From NCBI GenBank assembly GCA_021904315.1, contig CM038917.1:19266041-19330040 (forward strand): a stretch of DNA of 64,000 nucleotides. Reading direction: 5' to 3'. Made by a program: the position numbers and the translations under genes. How positions within the stretch are numbered: position 1 is the first letter of the stretch; every line of letters begins with the position of its first letter. A model generated the notes under the pieces. That model made no database searches. It had not been told where the DNA came from and saw only the letters and a list, made by a program, of their open reading frames with translations. The DNA comes from Sphagnum magellanicum (taxonomy: Eukaryota > Streptophyta > Sphagnopsida > Sphagnales > Sphagnaceae). Below are positions 27,267 through 35,843 of the stretch, one piece after another.

Positions 27267-28309
27267 GAAAATGATGATGGTTGAACATAAAGTGAGTTTG
27301 GTCAAGGATAAAACAACTAAAATTGAACTACTAAAAAATGTAGTCGGGGCAATGGCAACAATAGAAATGAAACCAATGTCTCTTTATATATATGTTTGGT
27401 GATGAATCAAGTTTCTTTTAGGACCATCAAAATTTCCAAGACCTATAAGATGTTAAAACATTTGAAATAGAGATAGGTCAAAAGATGTAAAAAGGTTCAA
27501 GAACTTTGAAGTAGGAAAGGTGCATCAAAGAAAGTATGATGGGTGTTGAAAAAACATTGAATGAAACTTCCAAAAATTACTTGAATGTCACCCATCCTAA
27601 GGAGTAAATCTACATGCTTGAAATCTTTCAATAAAACATCTTTAATGAAAAAAGAAATGAATGTGGTGGATCCCATTGGAATACCCAAAAACTTCGGGGC
27701 CATTGGAAGGGGTGCTAAACAAAGTGAGTAGGATGAAATCATTAGGTAAGCATGACAAGGACCAAACAATACATTTGTGAGGTTGGATTGAAAAGCTAAT
27801 TGCATTAAGCTCTAAGGTTAGGTATTTGAAAGTTGCACATACTTTGGAAAGATGACTTATAATGTGAGTGTCATTGACTATGGTGAAAGATAAACATGTG
27901 GGGAACCAAACTATAGCAAATTGAAAAGCTCAAAGATGGGCCAATGCAAATAAAGGCTCACCAAAGGGGCCACCTTGGGGGGGCACCCATGGTCAAAAGG
28001 ATGATGACATCACCCTCAAGGTTATGGAGTTTATATAAAAAAGAAGGTTTAGATGCATAAAAATTGTGAACAAAAGATAGAACTTCAATAATATCACCCA
28101 CAACACACAATTCTTAAAACATCACAATGCACAACATAAAATTAAATACATTTGTCATATCGACTTGTAGGAACACTCAATATGGATGGAGATTGAAGGT
28201 GCATTAGATGCCATGAATCACCACCTCACATCCTTTTTTGGTTGTGACACCAAATTGATGGGGGAAGAAGTGCTTTGAAATTGAATCACAAAATTGAGAA
28301 CAGAGGGTG

Positions 28310-28314
28310 CAACT
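28310..28314. repeat. Target-site duplication, left (CAACT)
   Basis: Matches CAACT at 33,242-33,246 and directly abuts the LTR end at 28,315. Confidence 0.85.
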
Positions 28315-28756
28315 TATGAGAGTTCAAAGTCCTCTTTTTAGATGAAGCAAAAGTTTGGTACACTAAACAAAGATAATGATGTTCAAGGATTGATTAAGGA
28401 CCATGTATTGAAAACAATGATTGAAAAATGCACATAAGCCAAAAAAATAATGGTTAAATAAAAGTTTGGGGATCAAGATTATATTAAACAAAGGGCTTGA
28501 TTTATGCACCATGTGTATACTAAACAATTTAGAAGTTACATGTTCTAAAATAATGAAAAGAGCTTAGATGCATTTAGGTGCCATGTTTTTCAAATCCAAA
28601 ATATGAGGGCCTTCATTATATGTTCATGCACATTTGTTAATAGTGTTGTTGCCAACTATTTTGCCATATTAATCTCTACCCATTAACATTAATGATTAGC
28701 TACTTACATGTCTATTAAAGGCTTTGCTAAATTAGCTTGGCCATTTCCTAATTACA
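28315..28756 (-). repeat. 3' LTR of the copia element
   Basis: 442 bp. On the minus strand it begins TGTAATTAGG and ends CTCATA. It aligns along its length with 32,804-33,241 (for example CAAAAGTTTGGTACACTAAA, TTTAGGTGCCATG versus TTTAAGTGCCATG, and TACCCATTAACATTAA). The terminal CATA corresponds to CACA in the other LTR, a C-to-T change in the usual CA end. Confidence 0.92.
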
Positions 28757-29100
28757 CTCCCACTTGGTCAAACTTTTTAAAGCCAAATAATTTTGTGCAT
28801 TTTGATTGTTTTGGTCTAGGTACTAGCTTACTTAAAACATCAGTTGCCATATTTGACGTAAAGTAATACTCAAAAGTTACTTTGTTCACGTTCACCATCT
28901 CTTTGACAATATAATGGTGTTGGATATCAATATATTTTATTCTCAAGGTTTTTCATTTGTGCAATGTTTCTTTAGTTGTCTGTTAAAATATTTACAATGT
29001 CTCTTTAAATGAAGCCTAATTCATGCAACAACCTCCTTAGCCAAATTATTTACTTGGCAATAGAAGAAACTACCATATATTATGCCTTTATTGATGGGAA
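28752..29100 (-). pseudogene. Copia RNase H remnant
   Basis: The frame at 28,752-28,946 carries KYIDIQHHYIV followed by a YYFTSNMATDVLSKLVPR segment, matching the copia RNase H C-terminal pattern K-H-I-D-I-x-x-H-x-I ... A-D-x-L-T-K-x-L. The first residue of the D-I-x-x-H motif is present. The frame ends TAA four bases inside the 3' LTR. Sequence upstream toward the RT is broken by stops. Confidence 0.85.
28757..28768 (-). other. Polypurine tract of the copia element
   Basis: The minus strand reads CCAAGTGGGAG directly before the TG of the 3' LTR. AAGTGGGAG is the typical plant copia polypurine tract that primes plus-strand DNA. The RNase H frame runs through it and stops at the TAA inside the LTR. 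Confidence 0.88.
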
Positions 29101-30400
29101 TGCCACCGTAGGCTATTTTTTGCTCATTTAACTCATAGCTCCATTTGCTAGCAAGAATGTGTAACTTGTATTAAACCTTTTGGTTTTAATGTTAACTCCC
29201 TAGTTTGAAAATGAAAAGCCAGTCAAAATCATTTTTTCATTAGGCATTTTTGAGTATTATAACCACAAACCTTGAATGCGATTTAGATTTCTTAGAATCT
29301 TTTTAGCTACCACCCAATGCTTTAATGAGGAATCTTGCATAAATTGACTAAGATGTTCACTACATTGGAAAGGTCTGACCTAATGGCGATCATGACATAC
29401 ATAAGGCTACCAACAAGTTCTTTATATGGTACCCCTTTCATTGCATCAATTTCTTATAATGTTTTGTGTTGTAAAAAACTCACAAAACTTATTATTGGTT
29501 TCTAGACATGTAGCTATAAGCTTGCAACTTTCCATGTTGAAGGATTTCAAGATTTTTCTTATATACTTAGGCTAACCAAAGTTAATGTTTACTTCGTTGC
29601 GGTTTCTCATTACTTGGATTTTGAAGAAATATGTGAGTTCTCTTAGATCTTTCATTTCAAATTCTTAAGAAAAGAATTTCTTCATTATCTCTATTTCTTT
29701 TATCTCCTTACTAAAGATAAATAAGTCATCCACATACAAAGCCAAGAAAACATCAAGTGAGTTTTAATTTTTCAATTTGTGTATGTTATGGTCAACTTAA
29801 CATTTCTAAAAACCAAAATGTAAAAGGACACTATCTATCCTTCTATTCCAAACCTTTTGGGCTTGCTCCAAGCCATAAATGGTTTTCTTGAATTTGCAAA
29901 CATAATCTTTATGTTCCTTATCTTTGTAGCCTTTGGGCTACACCATGTATATGACTTCTTCCAACTCTCCATTCAAAAATTCACTCTTGACATCCATCTT
30001 TGGGCTGCACCATGTATATGATTTCTTCTAGCTCTCCATTTAGAAATGCATTTTTGATGTCCATCTAGCGAATTTCAAGTCCAATGTAGCTACCAATGTT
30101 AACATTGTTTTAATAGATGGGAGTTTTGCTATTGGGGCAAAAATCTCATGGAAATCATTGCCTTTGGCTTGAGAAAACCCTCTAGTAACCAATCTTGTGT
30201 TATATCAATCGACAACATTTTTGTTTTTTTCTTGATCTGAAATACCCACTTATTATTTAGGGCAATCCTTGCTCTTGAAAATTTTGTACATTTTTAGGTC
30301 TCGTTTTTCATGAATGTGTGATATTTTTCATCTTTAGCTTCCTTCCATTTATATGTGTCATCCCTTTGAAAAACCTCTTGCCATGTCCATGTTGTTAGTT
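29100..30400 (-). pseudogene. Copia reverse transcriptase remnant
   Basis: The copia RT motif with FLNGELEE and IYM is present, preceded by its catalytic-Asp phrase MD(I/V)K, in two tandem copies (29,931-29,997 and 29,998-30,064). The YVDD catalytic box is intact at 29,725-29,736 (LALYVDDLFIFSK). Frameshifts and stops separate these blocks, so no active enzyme is encoded here. RT converts element RNA to cDNA in the virus-like particle. Confidence 0.88.
29931..30064 (-). repeat. 67-bp tandem duplication of RT motif A region
   Basis: CTTTGGGCT(A/G)(C/A)ACCATGTATATGA begins at 29,931 and again at 29,998. On the minus strand each copy encodes MD(I/V)K..FLNGELEE..YMV. Copy 1 also has a stop (CAG to TAG). 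As 67 is not a multiple of three, the copies are in different frames. Confidence 0.9.
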
Positions 30401-30690
30401 CATTAGTTGTTGTGACACAAATGAAATCAATGTTTGTGTTGATGGAGCTCTCGTCATCCTAGAAGATCTTCTTACTAGAGTGCTAGGAACGATGATGACC
30501 TTCCTTGGTGGTGCATATATTGATAGGTCCATAAAAAGGCGATGGGGGGAAGTCACTAGTTTGCTATGTGCTTCAAAAGGTGGTAGACTATTAGGAGCAA
30601 TTTTTTCATTGTCATTGGATTCATCTTTGTTGAATCCATTACTTTGGTTTTTCTTCAAGCATGTCCTTCTCCAAACTCACTTCATTGGAA
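30395..30690 (-). pseudogene. Copia integrase-RT linker remnant
   Basis: An 87-residue open segment rich in Ser, Pro and Arg with VRRSSRMTRAP. This matches the RRSxRxxxxP phrase that usually precedes the RT domain in copia polyproteins. It lies between the degenerate integrase and the RT. Confidence 0.7.
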
Positions 30691-31560
30691 TTCATGCTTC
30701 CAAAGTGGTTTTCATTGAACAATATGTCATGGTTAATGATTTATTTCGATGTTTCCTTGTTGATCAATTTGTACGTCTTCACATTCAAGTCATATCTTAC
30801 AAAACACATTTGATGGTTTTTAAATCAAGTTTTGTCGTTGGTATGGGTCTATGGATGTAAGCATTGTAGCCAAACATTCGCAAATGTTTTATTGTTAATT
30901 TTTTCCCATTCCAAAACTCTTATGATATCGTTCCTTATATTATTCTATGCAAGGATTGTGTTTTGAAGTAGGTTGCAATAATGACAACCTTTGCCCAATA
31001 CTTTGGACCTAGGTTCCAATGGTGAATCATGCATTGTGCAGCCTCCACAATTGTACATTTCAGTCACTTTGCCACTCCATTTAACTCCAACATATATGTG
31101 TAAAAGTTTGGTGATGAATGTTGCGAAAGTTCAAAAAATTTGGAACTTTTTTTATTTGAATTCTCTTCCATTGTTGTTCCTTAAGGCTTTAATCCTTTTT
31201 CCTGTTTGTTTTTTAGCAAATGCCTTAAATTCCTTGAACTTTGAAAGTCATTATCCCTTGTTCTTAAATATGTATATGAAAGTTTTCTAAAAGAAGTCAT
31301 TTGTGGAGTACACAAAGCATCTCACTCCACAGAAAGATGGTGTTTTGGTTGGTCCCCAACCATTCATATGAATTGATTCGAATAATTTGTTTGCTTTGGA
31401 AATGCTTCCCTATGCTACTTCCTTTACACATAGCCAAATCATAGAAGGTGAACTCATCTTTGTAATCAATGTTAAGACCTTCTACAAGGTCCTTCTCAAA
31501 TAAAAGTTTTACATTCTCCACACCTAGGTGATTTAAACATTCATGGACCATAGATTGATG
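30690..31560 (-). pseudogene. Copia GAG-pre-integrase and integrase remnant
   Basis: The frame at 31,297-31,551 contains HECLNHLGVENVKLLFEKDL and, further on, DLAMCKGSSIGKHF. This is the zinc-binding pre-integrase domain, with a first His and a Cys still visible. The catalytic core between about 30,690 and 31,290 is fragmented and its D-D-E residues cannot be placed with certainty. Confidence 0.8.
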
Positions 31561-31619
31561 CTCTTTGCTTGTTTAAACATAGCATGGTGAACATTTTATG
31601 TTTCCTCTTCACTTAATGT

Positions 31620-32060
31620 TACACTACAATTCAAAAAGGGAATTTTTTTTCACATCAAGTGCCACAACTTTTTTTTGGTTATTTGTGATGACACACCCCT
31701 TTTCTCCAAACTCAACAACATGGCCTAATGATGTTGTTTTCATTACAGAGAAGAGATTTTTTGCTATCCCAAGGACGTGCAAGACATTTATGAGCATAAC
31801 TTCCACACTTTCATTTCCTCCACTAACATCAACACTTGCATATTCCCATTTTTTATAGATCCTTGGACAGAGTTATCTCCCATGTAGATCTTGATTGGTG
31901 AAATTTTTTCATAGTCTTGAAACCAACTACATTCATTGGACAAATGTGTGGATGCACCATGTTGTAAATCCAAAAGAAATAGACCTTGGGTGAATATGAA
32001 AGCTTCACCACTTTTGACTTCATCACTAACTTTTGAAACATTATCGTTTTGCTCACTTTT
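31620..32060 (-). pseudogene. Copia aspartic protease remnant
   Basis: Overlapping frames hold GASTHL and IYMGDNS, then VLHVLGIAKNLFSV. These are the copia protease pattern D-S-G-A-S-x-H-(L/M), then the m-G-D-n block, then the L-x-V-P-x-(I/L)-x-x-N-L-(I/L)-S phrase. The catalytic D-S-G reads D-L-Q-H-G in one frame after a local change, so activity is lost. Confidence 0.8.
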
Positions 32061-32094
32061 CTTTTTTCAATTAACCTTTCTTTTCTTACACTCC

Positions 32095-32766
32095 CTAGCC
32101 CAATGGCCTAGCTTTTATAGTAGTTACATATGTCCTTTGTCTTATCCCTACTACCCTTAGATTTAACTTATTTTGGGCAAGGATGAACGAGGTTTTTGTG
32201 GATGACTCAAATGGACCAACATTATTTTTTTCCATTTCATTCAACAATCTAGTGGCTACAACCTCCCAATCCAACTTCTTGGGATCAATAGACTCTAATG
32301 ACTCTAGAGAAGTGATAAGAAACTCATAAATTTTTGGTAGACTCATCAATAACATCGTCACTTTCACCTTTACAAGAACAATTGTTCCGATCGCATCAAT
32401 CTCTTCCACCATGGCTCCCATCTTGTTGAGGTGTTGTTCCATAGTGTCACTTGGGTTCATCTAAGATGCGAAGAACTTTTTTATTAGGAAAGGCCTATTG
32501 GTTAGGCCCTTATTTACATATTATTTTTGTAGTGCCTCCCAAATCACTTTTGTTGTGGTCTCTTTTTACACTACAAGCAATTGATTATTGCACATGCTTT
32601 GCATTAATAGATTTAGGGCTCTATTCTATCTTTTCATGTTGGCATACAAAACAAACCCCTCACCTTCCCTCAACTTCACGTCTTTTTAATCTACTAATCT
32701 TCACAACTCTCTAACTTTCAACATGGTTTCCCTTTTGAATTTCCAAAACATATAATTCTTGCCCAT
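32095..32766 (-). pseudogene. Copia Gag remnant
   Basis: From an ATG at 32,766 the minus strand gives a degenerate Gag: NYMFWKFKRE near the start, IWEALQK, then an open frame of 121 residues (32,095-32,460) with MLLMSLPKIYEFLITSLES. These match the UBN2-type Gag of copia elements, which forms the particle. Several in-frame stops interrupt the first half. Confidence 0.85.
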
Positions 32767-32790
32767 GAATTTGTCTACATACTTGAATCA

Positions 32791-32803
32791 TGGGCCCATA
32801 ACC
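32791..32803 (-). other. Primer-binding site for half-tRNA initiator Met
   Basis: The minus strand reads GGTTATGGGCCCA, directly after the 5' LTR end (CTCACA). This is complementary to the anticodon stem-loop UGGGCCCAUAACC of plant initiator tRNA-Met, not to its 3' acceptor end. Drosophila copia and yeast Ty5 use the same arrangement, priming with a tRNA cut in the anticodon loop. Most plant copia elements instead carry TGGTATCAGAGC. Confidence 0.85.
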
Positions 32804-33241
32804 TGTGAGATTTTACAATTTTCCAACTAAACAAAACAAAAGTTTGGTACACTAAACAAAGATATGTTCAAGGATTTATTGAGGAAATGTATTGAAAACA
32901 TTGATTACAAAAAACATGTAAGCAAGAAAAAAATAGTAATTAAATAAAGGTTTGGGGATCAAAACAATACTAAACAAAGGGTTTGATCTATGTGCCATGT
33001 GTATATTGAATGATCTAGAAGCTACATGTTTTAGATAATGAAAAAGACTTAAATGCATTTAAGTGCCATGTTCTTCATATCCAAAATATGAAGGCCTTCA
33101 CTAAATGTTCATGTCCATCTTCTAGAAATGTTGTTGTTTGCTATCTAGTCATACTAATCTTTACCCATTAACATTAACGACTAACTACTTATGAATCTAT
33201 TAAGGGCTTTGCTAAACTAGCTTGACCACTTCTTAGTCACA
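32804..33241 (-). repeat. 5' LTR of the copia element
   Basis: 438 bp. Begins TGTGACTAAG at 33,241 and ends CTCACA at 32,804 on the minus strand, giving the standard TG...CA ends. It aligns with 28,315-28,756. Confidence 0.92.
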
Positions 33242-33246
33242 CAACT
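33242..33246. repeat. Target-site duplication, right (CAACT)
   Basis: Identical to 28,310-28,314 and directly adjacent to the 5' LTR. Confidence 0.85.
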
Positions 33247-34559
33247 AATGAAGTGACATAACATTTTCCCAACAACAGAAGGATGAACCCCACTAAAAGG
33301 CCTTACCATGGCCAAAAGATGAGCCACTCCAAGGACATGTGACAATGGATATGCCCACATGCAATATGAAACCATAGCTAGAAAACTAAAAATAACTATT
33401 AGCAAAGTTCTTTGGATTAAAACTATCGTGTAGATGTTCAAAAACCATACCAAAAGAACCATTGATTAAAAGTAAGGTGTGTGACTAAATGCCAATTTGA
33501 ATGAATTGAAAAAAAAACTTGAAATCTTGATAAGTTCAAAGTCTTCCACAATAGGAGGAACCACACCATTAGATTTTGGATGAAAGATTTTAAGGATCGA
33601 AGTGGTTTTAGCAAATGGGGGAAAGAGGAAAATGGGGCAAAGGCACACATCACATGTGAATATTCACCAACACGACCCCAAGCAAGGCTTTGGTGGAGGC
33701 GTTTATGGGGAGGAGAGTTGACCAAGGTGGATGGTTAAGAAGGGGAGTTTGTTGGCATAGCTTGAATGTAATAATAACGTTCATCTTGCAAGCTTTTTCA
33801 ATCCCTTGCCAAGAATTGACTCAATTGTCCTCGAGTCTCATTGTGCCTTGTGGGCCCTTCTTGTGGGGGCAAATACAAAACACCATTGAGAAAATAACAA
33901 AAATAGGTGCCACGTTGCATTGTCCATGGGATCTTGAGCCAACTTGTCCAATGGAAATGCAAGGCCTTTTATATTTCTTGACCGTATTGTTATGTGAATT
34001 CAAGAATATAGCCATGGTTGAGGAAGACCCATGATATGATTTTTATTTTTATTTCCTGTTTTGGGTGGGCGTTATGCCTAAGGAGCGAGAAGTTCCAAAA
34101 GTAAGTGCACACTCAACATAGAGCCAAGGGGCACTTACTTTCAAAACTCCCTCACTTCGAGAGCAATTATCAAGTGCGAAAATCAATGTGAAAAAAAAAA
34201 CTCATAGGATAATGCATGAAACAAAATGATAATTATCCTATGAGCATTTGTTGAATATCACAAGAAAAGAAATGACATGAGACATTTTGAAAAATGATGA
34301 AGCCTGTGCCTGTGAGCTTCCCATTTTTTGAAATACTCCATGGGATTTTCCAATTTGTGGGAGGAGGTACCTCCAAATCTCAAAGGGAAAATGCAATGCC
34401 CTTATTCTGGTAAAAAAGCCTGTGGCCCTACAGATGCTTTTTACCCTACAGATAAAGTACCAAAAATGTAACCCCAGAAAAACCGTTGACAAATACGATT
34501 ACAAAGTCCCAGAAAATTGTTAGTTACTGTCACCAGGTAAAATAATAATCATTTACTAG

Positions 34560-35843
34560 AAGGCTTGCCGCTGGGCTGTGGGTAGTTTTGTTTTCCCGCC
34601 CGCGTTTCGCGCGCTCCCACGCTTCTGCCCTTCGTCTCGCGAATCCCAACTCCCGGACTCGCTCGCTCCCTCCGTTGCCAAATTGCAGCAAAACCGGATC
34701 CCTGCCAGGGATCGGTTTGTCACTTGTCTTCGTTTTCCTTAAATCCGTGCCGCAATTTTTATTTTCAGCTGATGATAAGGAGCAGACTACAAGCAAGTTG
34801 GTTGATTGATAGATAGATAGATAGATTGATTGATTGATAGCTCCGCTCTTTTTAGATGATGTGATTTTGAATGCTTTTTGCTTTTCTTCTCCTTCTGCGG
34901 CAGACGAGCTGCGCTGTTTCTTTCTGCCGGTGTAAGTAAATGATACGTAACCGAAAAGGCGATGGCGCTTCTTTCTCTTGGCGGTGGATTTGACAGCTAT
35001 AAGGTGAAGGCTTTTGTGTATATGCCTAATGATAAATGCCGCGATTTGTTGTTGCATTTGGCGTTGCTCGTCTTATTTCCGGTTCTTTTCTTCTGGTTTC
35101 TTCCAATTGGCTTTTGTTGTCGTGCTGAAATCCGGAGGACTTGCTTTGCTTTGGTAGTTTAAGTAATTTCGGTCTTCTTCAATCTTCTCTTGATTGGATC
35201 ATTAGACTCCAACAGCCCGAAACATGGCTGACCCGATGATGTTCTCAACTTTGAAAAACATTTGGCGCAATTTACTGAATGCGACCCGGGAATAACATCT
35301 CTCTCCCGGGAGTGAGAGTGACAATGTCTATTCATCCGATCTCTCGTATTTCTCGCGGCATTGTGTTGACAATGAACAGAAAAGCTGTTGTAGTAGTGCT
35401 GCGAATCATAGATGGAGTTGGAAGCAGGCTCATCCGAGAATGAGATGCTTTCTAGATTCGAGCCAGTGCACAGCTTGCTTCAGAAGAGATTTGGAGAAAG
35501 GGCTGATGCGTGCTGACACTCGATGGAAAATAAAAAGTGTCTTGACATCAGTAGGCAAATAGCTGACGCTCTGTCCGGATTTCTAACACACAATTTTACT
35601 TGCTGATTGCAGCTTGCGGCAATCGTAAATTTCTCGGTTGCTGGTCGATAAGCCTGTTGGAACCATCGTGGTTGTAGAGAGAGTTGTTGTGTTTATTGAG
35701 GGAGGATGCTCGCACCTGAAGCATGTTTGTCTTGCTGCAAGCTTCCTGTTCGGCACTGCAGCCTTACCGCCACTGCAGGAGTTTTCTCAGTTCGTATGTG
35801 AACTGCAATTAAAAGTCGATTTCAGATCTTATTTCTCATAAAA
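34560..35843 (+). promoter_or_regulatory. Promoter and 5' leader of the 962-residue gene
   Basis: Composition changes sharply from AT-rich to CpG-rich at about 34,590, as at a plant transcription start region. A leader intron is plausible: donor CCGGT|GTAAGT at 34,932 and pyrimidine-rich acceptor TGATTGCAG|C ending at 35,612. A GATA/GATT tetranucleotide run lies at 34,803-34,840. After the acceptor, two overlapping upstream ORFs precede the main ATG. The leader structure is inferred from splice signals only. Confidence 0.55.
35706..35812 (+). promoter_or_regulatory. Two overlapping upstream ORFs
   Basis: An ATG at 35,706 opens a 31-codon frame ending TGA at 35,801. A second ATG at 35,723 opens a 29-codon frame ending TAA at 35,812. 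Both finish before the main ATG at 35,844. They would lie in the mature leader if the inferred leader intron is right, and could dampen translation of the main frame. Confidence 0.5.

Larger units (their letters stand above)
28315..33241 (-). mobile_element. Complete, inactive Ty1/copia LTR retrotransposon
   Basis: A 4,927-bp element on the minus strand with two diverged LTRs, a primer-binding site, a polypurine tract and gag-pol remains in copia order: Gag, protease, integrase, reverse transcriptase, RNase H. The 5-bp target duplication CAACT sits at 28,310-28,314 and 33,242-33,246. Removing the element and one CAACT rejoins the host pseudogene in frame, which confirms the boundaries. All domains carry stops or frameshifts, and a 67-bp duplication breaks the RT. 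The LTRs differ by many substitutions and indels, so insertion is old. RT-containing fragments keep an intact YVDD box at 29,725-29,736. Confidence 0.94.
26520..34030 (-). pseudogene. Decayed non-LTR-type reverse transcriptase, interrupted by a copia element
   Basis: The minus-strand translation, in fragments across frames, resembles a plant LINE-like reverse transcriptase family that I know from its conserved phrases. Upstream piece (about 34,030 to 33,242): WHLFLLFSQWCF, a LLKPLRSLKSFI segment and AHLLAMVRP. Downstream piece (28,314 to about 26,520): FFPHQFGV, VVIHGI, LQVDMTN, the active-site block as VNDTH at 27,864-27,878 where the family usually has ADDTH, then FIKDVLLKDFKHVDLLLRMG. The usual GTRQGDPLGG block is scrambled at about 27,970. 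Many stops and frameshifts are present and catalytic residues are lost, so it is dead. The downstream end at 26,520 is approximate. Family recognition rests on memory. Confidence 0.75.

Noticed and set aside
34530-35057. 175-residue minus-strand frame
   Set aside because: It is antisense to the GC-rich leader of the downstream gene and includes a translated tetranucleotide run (SIYLSIYQST).
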